This document shows, piece by piece, positions 9,582 through 19,754 of a stretch of 64,000 nucleotides of DNA. Within the stretch, counting starts at the first letter, position 1. Each line of letters opens with the position of its first letter. The DNA lies in contig NC_084795.1 in assembly GCF_963169125.1 (NCBI RefSeq), positions 195,274,214 to 195,338,213 of the forward strand, given 5' to 3'. The stretch is from Humulus lupulus (taxonomy: Eukaryota; Streptophyta; Magnoliopsida; Rosales; Cannabaceae). Both the position numbers and the translations under genes were made by a program. The notes under the pieces were generated by a model. That model was not told where the DNA came from, did not search any database, and worked only from the letters and a program-made list of their open reading frames with translations.

Positions 9582-12500
9582 TGACGAACATCTCAAAGGA
9601 ACAACTCATTGCTATGGTAGAGGCTGATTCTGCCCAGGAGAAGGGTTCTCCTGTCGCCGGCGCAAAGGGGAAAGGAAAGACAGAGGTGGTCGCGGCTAGC
9701 CCACCGTCTACCAATAGTTCAATCTGGGAGATGGACCAGAAGCCGAACCTGTTCAGGAACTACGACATGCTGGAGCTGTACTCCTCAGAGGCAGGTTTGA
9801 AGAACATCCCAGGCCTGATGTGGCACCGTCTATCGGTGCTGGGAGAGTCGGCTAGTCAGAGCCACGAGGGTTTTGGTGCCTGGAGCTGGGCGCACATAGT
9901 GTGTGGGGCGCACTTGCCCCTAAGAAGTTACTTTGCCAATTTCTGTGTGAAGGCGGGGATTGCCCCCTTCCAATTGATTCCCCCCAGCTACAAGCTCCTA
10001 GCGGGGTGGTTCATTTTTTGCAAGTCCCGGAACTTGGAGGCTCCTACCCCGGAGGAGGTGCTGTACTTCTACGGGTTGAAGTCTCAGCCCATGAGAGGCC
10101 ATCCAGACAAGGTGGGATTTTAAAGGCTGGAGAGGCACCCGGACGTGATGTGTCCCACCTGTCATACCGCGAGAGTTCCAGACCTCCGGGAGTACTGGTT
10201 CCTGACGACTGGCTTCCCACTAAAGAGGGTGCCAGCCCTATCCCTGGACTTCAAAGTCCCTGATAAGTGCTCCTTCCTCTCATTTTCAACTTTGTTTCTT
10301 TACGTTTGATTTGCCTTTCAGGAGGGTCTCTAATGCTTGTATTTGGATTTTGCAGAAGTCATTCCGCGGACACCTCGCTGTGCGGAGATGATAAGGAGGT
10401 CAAAGTTCTACGAAGGGCTCTCAGAGGAAGAGCTGAAAGTGGAGGGACTTGTGACCTCTGAATCTTTGAGGGAGTATGGGCTACTCGCCTCTTTCCAAAA
10501 CATTGAGCCAGTGAGTGGCAGGGGGCAAAGTCAGGTGTCAGCTGACATCCGGGAGCAGATTGCCCTGGAGCTGTCCAAGGTGATCAGCCAAGCAGCCCGG
10601 GACGAGAATACTTTATCCCCTAGTTGGGCGGAGAGGTTCCACGACCCCCAGCCGGAGGAAGAGGAGATCGAGGCTCGCCACGCCGCATCTTACCCCAACG
10701 AAGGTACTCCGGGGGCTGGTACCTCCGGGAGAGGTAAGACTAGTTTTTGATTGATCCACACCCCCAGCCTGTCTGAGGTTTCCCGGACCTCTCAAATGGG
10801 GTTCGATCCCCTCTTCCTTAGGCTAGATCCGCGTAGGATACCCTTTGACAGATATTGCGATAGGGTAGATGAGCTCCTCGGGTGTCTGAGTGATGGTAGT
10901 CTGCCAGAAGGTGTCATCATGGTTGACCCTTCTTCCCTCAGCATGTCATTCCCGGACTTCGAGGAGTACGGGAGCTTCCTGGAGCAGGAAGCGGTGTTTT
11001 GTTTTGCTCGGGGAAGGCCATCCACGTTTCTCGTGCATGGTCGTCTTTTTCAAACTTTTCTTTTTCTTGTTCCTTGTTCCCTGCTGGCGGACTTGCTTGT
11101 GCTTCTATGTTGCTGATTGTCTTGTCTTCTGCTTATCTTCTTTCACATTGCTTGCTAGTTTGTTAACCTTGCTTCGTACGTTTCTTGCAGAATTTCCCGA
11201 AGCCAAGATGTTGGGGAGAGCTACCTTACTCATCAAGAAAGCCGCCACCAGCCAAGATCCGTCCAAGGGGAAAGGACGAAAAGCCGGAGCCGGTAGGGGA
11301 GGTAAAGCTGCCACATCCAAGAAGACAGGTGGTGAGGCGCATGTGTCTTCGGCGGTGGAGAGATCTCCTGCCAAGGGGCCTTCCGAGTCCTTGGCGAACT
11401 CGAGTGGTAGCAACGACGGGGAAGGGCTTGTGTTCCCCGTGAAGACGACTGGGGTGAGCAAGCGTCCCGGAGGGGATGCTGAGGGCGCCGAGAAGAAACG
11501 CCTTAGACACTCTTCTCCCAGTCGAAGGCAACAACAACAGCAACGACAGCAACCACAACTACAACAACAGCAGCAACAAAAAAAGCAATTACTTCCGCTG
11601 CCGCAGCAGCAAAAGCAACAACAACAACAGGGGCAGTCACCTCCGCCACTGCAGCAGCAAAAGCAACTGCAACACCAGCAACAACAACAGATCGGGGCCT
11701 TAATACCCCGTCTGCCTCCTCCTCCAGCCCAAAGGGAGTTCACCCTTTCGGGGTCCCCTTCTTCTCAGCAAACAAACCTTCCTCTGCCTGGCCTGAAGTT
11801 CCACTTCCCGCAGAAACCAACCCGTTTCCCCGCTGCCCTCCTGGAGGGTGTAAGACGGGCCGATAATTTTTTGAAGAGGCGGTTGGAGGCTGAGAAGGCT
11901 GTTACTCAGGGAAGGGCAGACAACTTGTCTGCCGTGAAGAGAGCCGAGTTGGCCGAGGGGGTGAGGTCTCTTCACCCGGCTGGAGCGGTTTTGGACGGCC
12001 CAGCCTTGGAGAAGAGGCTGGTGCCTAGGCTCGGACGTGCATTGGCACCGTTCGGAGCGGAGATGATGGAGGACATGGCCCTGAGCTTGTGCGAGCTCAA
12101 TTCTAAGAAATGGGCCATCAGTAGCAGTAAGGATCCGTTGTTGCTGACACATGCCGTGAAGCAACAATTATCCGGGGTAAGCCGTCAGTTAAGCTTTGGG
12201 ATTATCTGTCTTAGCACATTTGGTTCTGCTTAACTCATTCTGTTGTCTTTCCATGCAGGCCTCTCTGATCGCGGAACGCTCGTTCTGGGAGGTGGGTGCA
12301 GTTCTGGTTCAGATGGAGGAGAGCCAGGTGGCTCGCCAGGCCTTGGAGGCGGAGAAGCAGAAACTGACCCAACAGGTCGAGAGCACAAGAGGGGAGGCTT
12401 CGGAGAAGATTGACCAGGCCCGGTGCACGGCTGAGGAAGAGGCGGAGAAGAAATATCTTGCCAAATACCGAGAGTACCGGGCCAGCGCAGAGACTGAGTT

Positions 12501-13293
12501 CAAACAGCGGTCGGATCACTTGAAGGCCGAAAACTCCAAGCTCCGGGAAGAGCTATCCCAAACCAAGGTGGAGAAGGACACCTTGGAAGCCCGCTTGCAA
12601 TCGAAAAATGATCTCCTCCTTAAGCGGCAAGAGGAATATGCCACTCTTCAGAATAAGCTGCACGAGGAGGAGCAATTTCATAAGAGGAGCAAGGATCTCG
12701 TGTCTATGCTGGAGTTGGGGCTCGCCGAGAAGGATAAAGAGATCGGAGCCTTGCAATTCACCGCCAGGGGGCATGTGACCGAGAAGCAATCCGTGCTGAC
12801 CCAAAATAAATTGCAGCGCAAGGAGATTGATTCTCTTAAGGGAGAGCGGGATGCATCCAAGGCCGAGATGGAAAAACTGAAAGCTCAATAAGCTGTCCCG
12901 GAGGCAAAACTAGTAACCGCCGAGGCGGAGCGCTTGAAGGAGAAGGAGGATGCCGAGGTGGTACTGAACAGGACGATTAATATATCGCACGTGGTCCTCA
13001 TGCATCAACTCTGGAAAATGAACCCGGAGGTACTACGCTATCTGGGAGAGGATGCCGACGCCATGAGGGAGAAGCTACAGGTGTGGGATCAAGGCCCGGA
13101 GGTGTACGTCCAAACTTACAACATTAACGAACCTGCCGGAGCCCATGAGGCAGGAGATCCCGGAGAGGCGGGGACCTCTGAACCTGCCCGTGATGACGTT
13201 CCGCCTTCCAATGAGCCGACTTCGCCAGCCCCAGTTGAAACCGCCGACCTCGAGGCCTTGGATGCGGACACTGCTGCCACCCCCAATGCTTGA
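9582..13293 (+). pseudogene. N3 antisense extra ORF (aORF), spliced, about 1,130 codons
   Basis: Predicted exons 9582-10262, 10356-11039, 11191-12176 and 12259-13293. Codons split at the first two junctions join cleanly and the third intron (12177-12258) is phase 0, which supports the model. The first donor is ATAAGT instead of GTAAGT. Exon 1 has a conserved core (HLPLRSYFANFCVKAGIAPF, YKLLAGWFIFCKSRNL, EEVLYFYGLKS) resembling the Pfam family 'putative gypsy type transposon' (PF04195, from memory). Exon 3 encodes a basic Ser/Gly/Lys part, a Gln-rich tract and a Pro-rich part. Exon 4 is a long Glu/Lys/Gln coiled coil with an acidic tail. In-frame stops at 10121-10123, 10748-10750 and 12889-12891 break it. 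Function unknown; the family is known only as extra ORFs of Tat-type elements. First Met is probably at 9614. Confidence 0.75.
11527..11694 (+). repeat. CAA/CAG-rich tract coding polyglutamine in the N3 aORF
   Basis: Imperfect CAA/CAG repeats encode runs of five to six Gln, broken by Arg, Lys, Leu, Pro and His. The reading frame is kept throughout. Such tracts usually vary in length between copies. Confidence 0.9.
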
Positions 13294-14245
13294 AGGGGCC
13301 TTATCTTTAATTATTTTTCATTTGAGTTTTTCTTTGGGGCGAAGCTCCTTGTACTCTTTTCTCATTGCAGACATATTTTCCATAATTATAGCATTCTCCT
13401 TTCTTTTCTGCCGAATTCTTTATTTATCTTTGCGTTTAGGGTAGACTTTTATACGGTAGAAACTGCTGTAGGGGCGCCTGAGGTTTTGGTTCCAACGGCC
13501 AGAACCTATGCACTTCCAACTTGAAGCTCTAACGGCTGATGTCTTTTCCCACGTAGTTTCTAGGTTACGAACATTTCCTGGTTCCAACGGCCAGATTCCT
13601 TTCACCGTATTTTAGCTTTCCTAAGGCAAATAGCCAATCCCGGGACTTGTAGTCATACTGTTCGCTGGGATTGCTAAGGTGAGCCGTTCCATGGCTCAAA
13701 ACGGGAGTTCTTTTGGTGAGCGTCGCTAGACTTAAGGTTAGATCTTTGCGAAGCAAAACTAACTGTCGTTGCGAACCTCATGGTGGCTGACTTCAGGGAC
13801 CTGGCATGGAGCCCTGCGAGGCAAGGCTCGTTGCTGTCGGGGAAATTGCCACGCCCACCAGGTGTGATCCCGGAGCAGGGGCTTTGCGAAGCAAGGCCTG
13901 CTGTGAGTGGGGGATCGACCATGTCTGCTCCTAGAGCTGAAACTTGCAGTGGTCGAGGAGCTCGCCATGCATTATATTGTGAGATCCGGAGCTGAAGCCT
14001 GCGAAGCAAGGCTTACATCGGTCGCGGATCTTGCCATCTTTCGCCTTGCGGGACCCGGACCCGGAGCTTGCGAAGCAAAGCTCTACAGCGGTCGCGGAGT
14101 ATTCTGCGAAGGACTTGTTAGAGAGTTGGGGGTGTTTCGGCGTAGCTCTCTGAATGTGCCCCAACCCCCAGTCCTGTTCATCGCTGGGCTACAGGAGATA
14201 ATTTTCATGATGCATAATGGCAGGCATTTCAATGGCAATTTTCAC

Positions 14246-14341
14246 AAAAACACATAATGCGCACATGACACGCAATGCAAGTATGTTTATGGCAAAAACA
14301 CATAGTGCGCACATGACACGTAATGCAAGTATGTTTATGGC
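14246..14341. repeat. 48-bp tandem duplication in the N3 spacer
   Basis: Two adjacent copies (14246-14293, 14294-14341) built around GCGCACATGACACG and ATGCAAGTATGTTTATGGC, differing at only a few positions. Confidence 0.85.
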
Positions 14342-14448
14342 AATAACAAATTAACCTAAGCTTAACAATTTAAAAAATGCTAGCATACGAGTGGTGTTCT
14401 GCGTATATTTTGTTCAAGGGGCGTATGGCTATGCCTTAGCCATGTATA

Positions 14449-14458
14449 CCCCCCCCAA
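14449..14458 (-). promoter_or_regulatory. Second, internal polypurine-tract-like motif in N3
   Basis: The minus strand reads CTCACTTGGGGGGGGTATAC just downstream of the pol stop. It resembles the LTR-adjacent tract (CCTTGGGGGGTAAA) and the equivalent internal motif in T2 (minus-strand CACTTGGGGGGCATAC at 50908-50923). It may mark an ancestral pol/3' LTR boundary before the aORF module was added. Whether it primes DNA synthesis is unknown. Confidence 0.5.
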
Positions 14459-14671
14459 GTGAGCGTGGGGTCCGGACGTCTCCGAACCGCGTGGTCACTT
14501 GTTGAAACGCAGCCTTGCACACAGGGATAAAAAATGCAGTAAAAGCAGAGTGAACCTCTCCGCGTTTCATTAAATTAGCCTGAGGCATGTGTTTTACAGC
14601 GGGGAGGATTATCTCCACATTTTACACTTTTGCTACGTCCACCAAGGACTTTCGACTAGATAGTCCGGGGC

Positions 14672-15669
14672 CTACTGATAGTAACGGTGGAGGTGCTCCG
14701 CGTTCCAGGCGCGCGGGACTTTAGATCCGTCGAGTCTCTTTAAGTGATACGTCCCATGGCCCACTTTTTCTTGGACTTCATAGGGGCCTTCCCAGTTGGG
14801 TCTGAGGACTCCCACTCCCGGATCCTGCGTAGCAGGAAATACTCTCCGTAGGACAAGATCCCCAACTTCCAATGTACGGCTCTTGACTCTTGTGTTAAAG
14901 TGTCGGGCTATCTTGCCTTGGTACATTTTTAGTTGGACCTGCGACTGCTCCCGGAGCTCTTCGATCATGTCCAGGGACTCCTGGAGAAGGGCGTGGTTCC
15001 GGGTAGGGTCGTAGGTATCCTGCCTGTGAGAGGGGATCATAGTTTCTACTGGGATGACGGCCTCGCAACCGAAGGTCATGGAATAAGGCGTGTGCCCCGT
15101 CAAAGTTCTCTCTGTTGTGCGATAGGCCCAAAGTACTCGCGGAAGTTCTTCCGGCCAGTGAGCCTTGCAGGCTTGGAGTTTTTTCTTCAACGTGGTCTTT
15201 AAGATTTTGTTTACTGCCTCCACTTGCCCATTAGCTTGGGGTCTGGCAACTGCGGAAAAGCTTTTGATAATTCCATGCGAAGCACAGAATTTCGTGAAAT
15301 GTTCACTATCAAATTGCTTTCTGTTGTCGGACACAATTTTTCGTGGAAGCCCAAAACGACACACTATATTCCTGATGACAAAGTCCAGTGCCTTCTTAGA
15401 CGTGACCGTGTTCATAGGTTCAGCTTCAACCCATTTGGTGAAGTAGTCTACCGCGACTATGGCATACTTCACTCCGCCTCTTCCAGTTGGAAGGGAACCT
15501 ACTAGGTCAATGCCCCAGACGGCGAACGGCCAGGGGCTGGTCATTAAGGTAATTTCTGTAGAAGGCACTCGCGGAACCTTGGTGTACCTCTGGCATTGCT
15601 CACATTTTCTGACATAATTCACACAATCCTTCTTCATGGTGGGCCAGAGAAGTCGGAGCCCAAAAAATC
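14672..15669 (-). pseudogene. N3 integrase (from the zinc-finger cysteines to the C-terminus)
   Basis: Open minus-strand frame of 321 codons starting at 15637, with a few more residues upstream (LLWPTMKKDC). It shows the CEQC half of the HHCC zinc finger, then the catalytic core with WGIDLVGSLP, IVSDNRKQFDS and ANGQVEAVNK, so all three DDE acids are present. The residue pair after SDN is RK instead of the usual GT. The C-terminal part has the Gypsy-type block VGDLVLRRVFPATQDPGVGV followed by PNWEGPYEV and ends HLHRYYQ. The frame has no stop and is the best-preserved pol piece in the window. The N-terminal HH half is missing here because its DNA is inverted (15670-16182). Confidence 0.9.
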
Positions 15670-16182
15670 GAGGTATACAGCGACTCCCTACTTGTGGTAA
15701 ACCAAATATCCGGGGAATACCAGACGAAAGGCGAAAAGATGGCTGCCTACATGTCTCTCTCCCGCGGCCTCCTGCAGCATTTCAAAGGTTACCAAATCCG
15801 CCAGGTCCCCCGGGACCAGAACTCACTCGCGGACACGCTGGCCAAGCTTGCAACAGACCCGGAGATTGAACAATATGGCCTAGTGCCCATCGGGCACTTA
15901 GAAGCACCTAGTACCGAGACACAGAGGGTAAATGCCATCATCGACCATTCCCATTCCTGGATAGGACCCATCCTGAGATTTCTCACCACTGGAGAGCTCC
16001 CCACTGATAAAGCTGACGCAAGAAAGCTCCAGTATCAAGCTCCCCGATACGTGGTTATGGATGGAAAGCTTTACCGCAGGGGGTTGTCCATACCCTTCCT
16101 TAGGTGTGTTGCCGGAATCGAAGTCAGCGCCATCATCCATGAGGTTCACGGAGGCTTCTGTGGCGACCATACCTCCGAAAAT
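15670..16182 (+). pseudogene. Inverted segment of N3 pol: end of RNase H and start of integrase
   Basis: On the + strand this reads the archaeal-type RNase H end (YSDSLLVVNQISGEYQT, IRQVPRDQNSLADTLAKLAT), the linker and the integrase start (KLYRRGLSIPFLRC, EVHGGFCGDHTSENF). In element order this belongs immediately upstream of LLWPTMKKDC at 15669, but it lies on the opposite strand. The left breakpoint is near 15669/15670, in a run CCCAAAAAATCG; the right one is at the LTR edge, in ATTTTTTACC. A single inversion of about 515 bp explains it. Everything upstream (RT, protease, gag, leader) is gone. Confidence 0.88.
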
Positions 16183-17021
16183 TTTTTACCGAGTTTTTCG
16201 GAAACGAATACGAACGGAATGATAAAAAGACAAGAGCTATAGAAATGCAGAAATGTAAATAAACAAACAGTGTTTTTACGTGGTTCAGGCGTTAACGAGC
16301 CCTAGTCCACGAGTCGATGTTATTATACTTGTAGAGAATAACAGTCAAATAGCTGGTGTATAAGGAACTCACAACCTCACTGTGTTTCTCTCGGGTTCTC
16401 TTGGAGAAGATGAAGCTAGAGAGATTCTCGTAGAGTTCTTGCTATCTGATTTGTTGGCCGTCCCCCCTATTGTAAAATGAGGGGGTCTTTATAGCTAGGG
16501 CTTTGGATTAGGGTTTTTCTCTACTCACATGAGTCTTAATTACACCAGCCATAAATAGGGGATACAATTACCGTAGTCACCTGGTTACCAGGCTCTATGT
16601 GGGTATATTTACGTGAAAGTATGGGGAATGCACAAAGGCAGCCGTCTTTTCCAAGTTGTCAGCGGAACAGTAGGCGAAATAGTACTTTTAGGCGTGCTGG
16701 GATGTGTGCGGCTTTGGCCTGTCGGGCGTGTCAGGCGGGATTCTGTGTCAGGCGGATATCATTCCAACTATGCCTCCTCCATGACTCGACCCCCTGGTCT
16801 TGTTCCATGCGAGGCACGGAACTGTTTCCGCGAAGACCACTTGAAGAGCTTCTCCTGGAAGGAGCTTCCCCGAAGGATACCCCTTCGGGAGCGGACACTA
16901 AACGGGAGAGGCGAAGCCTTTCTGTCCATCCGCGAGCTCTGGTCACCTACCGTGAAAGACATTGATAATTCTGCTTCCCCGAGGATATTCATCTAAACGC
17001 TATCCGGAAATCTGGATAACA
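16183..17021 (-). repeat. N3 5' LTR (in element orientation)
   Basis: 839 bp, the partner of 7516-8354. The first base pair block reads TTTTTACC instead of TGTTTACC, so the inner end lacks the canonical terminal CA (minus strand), consistent with the rearranged junction here. It ends GGATAACA and is followed by the GTAGG duplication. A minus-strand TATA box is at 16488-16493. Confidence 0.92.
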
Positions 17022-17026
17022 GTAGG

Positions 17027-17889
17027 GTTTTTCAAGAGCACTTTCAAGTATGTATTTTCTTTATTTTGTAATTTATATTCTAGTTATGTTCTTCTAATCT
17101 TTTTCATAAGATTATTAAGATCATGATGAAGCACCTTGTAACTAGGTAATATTTATGTTGTATGTTGATTTCCCTTGCAATGCAACAAATTTTATGGATT
17201 TTTCTTCTTCATATATGTCTTTCTTCTGTAATATCTCATATTTTGGATTTTTAGATAATATTTCACTTTGTTCTTCATTTTGCACAAACATGATATTCTT
17301 TGTGTAAGATGTGTCATTAAATTGTACTCATCCAATGCTTAATACAAAAATATTATGTTTTCCCTTATAAATAATGTTATTTGATTTTTTGTTGTTTCAT
17401 TAGGTTGATTCACATTTAATACTTTGAAATTATACCTTTTTGAAAAGTGAAGAAAAATCCTATATTTTTAGAAATAACTTGTGCTTAAAATTGTAAATCT
17501 ATTTGGAAAATGATAGTTTGACTTATTTTAACTATCACTAAAACTTGGGAATCAATATAATAATAAGTATTATTAAACTTAAATTTTGTGGATTCTAGTA
17601 TCTAAATAATCTTTCCTTTTAACACTTATTTTCAAATCATTATTGGTTTATTTGTATTATCTTAAATAACTTTATTTTAAATCTTTTATTTTATGGTCAT
17701 GACATTAAATCTCATCAATCTTTGGAGCTATGTTGGAATTTATTAATTTTGGTTTAAAATAGTTTTATTTTTAATTTTAGACAACTCCTTTGGGTTCGAT
17801 CTCGTGCTTACACGAACACTATATTTCATATACGATTTGTGCGCTTGCGAATTATAAATTTTTAAAACATACCCGCTTTGGGTCCATCA
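17027..17889. repeat. Right part of the N2 solo LTR
   Basis: AT-rich non-coding DNA continuing N2 after the N3 insertion, ending GGGTCCATCA. No ORF or second terminal repeat. The right terminal 130 bases contain CTTTGGGTTCGATCTCGTGC, a form I associate with LTR R/U5 ends. Confidence 0.75.
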
Positions 17890-18230
17890 GCAAGCTAGAA
17901 AGGTGATAGCCTACGCATCGAGACAGCTAAAGGAGAATGAGCAGAGATATCCCACGCATGATCTGGAATTGACAGCGGTGGTATTTACACTTAACGTTTG
18001 GAGACATTATTTATATGGTCAAAACTGCAAAATATACACCGACCATTAAGAGTTTGAAGTACTTCTTTACTCAGAGGGATCTGAATATGCGCCAGAGATG
18101 GTGGCTGGAATTAGTAAAGGATTATGATTGGGATATCCTTTACCATCCTGGGAAGGCCAACGTGGTGGCTAATGCATTGAGTAGGAAGGGCCCAGGACAA
18201 TTGTTTAGTTTGAGGTAGATATCTGAAAAG
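17890..18230 (+). pseudogene. N1 RNase H, second part
   Basis: Resumes directly after the second GCAAG with [20 protein letters not shown], then [15 protein letters not shown]. The frame shifts to [40 protein letters not shown] and SRKGPGQLF, typical for Ty3/Gypsy RNase H and the RH-integrase linker. It pairs with the first part ending at 6509. A frameshift near 18020-18050 and a stop at 18216-18218 inactivate it. Confidence 0.85.
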
Positions 18231-19740
18231 TTAACTGAAGAGATGGCGAGAGCGGGCATAGAGTTGGTGGTTGGTCGGTTAGCCAACATCACACTTTAGT
18301 CTACACTCCTTGAGAGGATCAAGCAAGCGCAGGGGGAGGATCCTCAATAGAGAGGTCTTAGAGAGAGTGTCTTAGTCGGAGCGGCTAGGAACTTTTCTAT
18401 TTCGAAGATGAGACTACTTAAGTACAAGGGTCTGATCTGTGTGTCGATGGATTCTGATATCCAACGAGAGATCTTGGATAAATCACATACCACTCCCTAT
18501 TCTTTACATCCAGGTACAACAAAGATGTACCAAGATTTAAGAGCCTTGTATTGGTGGTTGGGAATGAAGAGGGATGTGGTGGATTATGTGGCTAAGTGCT
18601 TAACTTGTCAGCAGGTAAAGGATAAATACCAGAGGCCAGTAGGGTTATTGCAGCCTCTAATGATTCCAGAGTTGAAGTGGGAGGATGTCACCATTGACTT
18701 TGTGGTTGGTTTGCCGATGACCATGGGACAACATGATTCAGTGTGGGTGATTGTGGATAGATATACCAAGTTCGCCCACTTTTTGCCTGTTAGGATGACT
18801 TATACTATGGAGCAGTATGCTGAATTGTATGTGAATGAAATTGTTCGACTCCATGGGGCACCGAGGTCGATAGTATCTGACAGGGACCCCACCTTCCCCT
18901 CCAAGTTTTGGGAGAGCCTGCAGAAGGCTACGGGCACACAGTTGCGGTTTAGTACCACTTATCATCCTCAGACGGATGGATAGTCTAAGAAGACGATTCA
19001 GATACTGGAAGATATACTACGAGCCTGTGCGCTGGATATTGGGGGATCTTGGAGTAAGTATCTCCCTTTGATTGAGATTTTTTACAACAACAGTTATCAG
19101 GCGACTATCGGAGTGGCTCCGTATGAGATATTATATGGGAGGAAGTCCAAATCACCTATCCAATGGGATGAGACGGATGAAAGAAGATACTTGGGTCCTG
19201 AGATGGTTCAGAGGACCAATGAGGCGATTGAAAGGATTGGAGTTTGAATGCTCGCCTCCCAGAGTCGCCAGAAGAGTTACTCGGACTTGAAACGCAGGAG
19301 CGTAGAGTTTCAAGTCGGTGACCATGTGTTTCTCAGAGTTTCTCCCTTGAGAGGAGTGAAATGGTTTGGTGTTTAGGGCAAGCTGAGCCCTAGGTTTATT
19401 GGCCCCTTTGAGATTCTGGAATGGGTTGGAGAGGTAGCTTACAGATTTGTGATGCCTCCAGCTCTATCAGGGGTTCATGATGTTTTTCACGTGTCCATGC
19501 TCTGGAAGTATGTATCAGATTCTATGCATGTACTGAGTTATGAGAACTTGGAGCTGGACCAGGACATATCATATGAGGAGAAACCGGTTCTGATTCTTAA
19601 CTATAAGGATAAAGTGTTGCGGAGCAAGACCATCGCCTTGGTGAAAGAGAAAGGTTGAAGAGGCAATGTGGGAACCTAAGTCAGATATGCGAGAGCGGTA
19701 TCCCGAGTTATTCAGGTCATTTTTAGGATGAAATTTCTGT
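18231..19740 (+). pseudogene. N1 integrase with chromodomain-like tail
   Basis: A 191-codon open stretch (18408-18983) covers the zinc finger (HTTPYSLHPG ... CLTCQQVK, HHCC intact) and the core: VTIDFVVGLP and IVSDRDPTF give the two Asp. The third acid is lost, since TDG is followed by a stop and SKKT where O has SERT. The C-terminal block ([45 protein letters not shown]) and the tail [12 protein letters not shown]...YPELF, a reduced chromodomain typical of Tekay elements, follow with further stops and frameshifts. Confidence 0.87.
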
Positions 19741-19754
19741 AAGGAGGGGATAGT
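19741..19754 (+). promoter_or_regulatory. N1 polypurine tract
   Basis: AAGGAGGGGATAGT directly precedes the 3' LTR. The equivalent tracts in O (22932-22945) and P (60238-60251) are also purine-rich with GGGG or GGG cores. Confidence 0.75.

Larger units (their letters stand above)
13294..14671 (-). other. N3 spacer between aORF and pol (3' untranslated part of the element)
   Basis: Non-coding on both strands; the pol stop (minus strand, 14672) and aORF stop (+ strand, 13293) converge here. It holds degenerate tandem-like repeats at about 13745-14110, each around a GCGAAGCAAGGCT-like core plus GGTCGCGGA; a duplicated phrase GGTTCCAACGGCCAGA (about 13487, 13580); and a 48-bp direct repeat at 14246-14341. 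Variable tandem repeats in this position are typical of Tat/Ogre-type elements. A second polypurine-like motif is at 14449-14458. Confidence 0.75.
7516..17021 (-). mobile_element. Element N3: young Tat-type retrotransposon with antisense extra ORF
   Basis: Flanked by GTAGG duplications (7511-7515, 17022-17026) and by two 839-bp LTRs that differ at roughly 17 positions by eye, with no gaps (about 98% identity). Orientation is minus: the integrase reads on the minus strand, a polypurine tract precedes the LTR at 8354 on that strand, and the LTR TATA boxes are on it. The only pol left is integrase plus an inverted RNase H/integrase piece; gag, protease, RT, leader and primer site are absent. A large spliced ORF runs on the + strand (9582-13293). 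The element cannot move on its own. Confidence 0.92.
6510..17889. mobile_element. N2: solo LTR (about 1.87 kb without N3) inserted in N1 RNase H
   Basis: Starts TGATAACTCTACAAAATAG and ends CTTTGGGTCCATCA, with 5-bp target duplications GCAAG at 6505-6509 and 17890-17894. After removing N3 (7516-17021 plus one GTAGG copy), only about 1.87 kb of AT-rich, non-coding DNA remains, with no second LTR and no coding domains. It is therefore a solo LTR or a very short non-autonomous element. The right end (GGTTCGATCTCGTGCTTACA and downstream) resembles LTR ends I associate with Athila-like elements; that assignment is weak. Confidence 0.82.

Noticed and set aside
11105..11743. Cys-rich minus-strand frame of 212 aa
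   Set aside because: It is the antisense of the CAA/CAG tract (TTG/CTG repeats give Cys, Cys, Leu-type runs in one frame). The + strand frame has correct introns and a coherent protein.
14246..14341. Short direct repeats as a possible CRISPR array
   Set aside because: Two adjacent copies without spacers in a plant retrotransposon; a simple tandem duplication.
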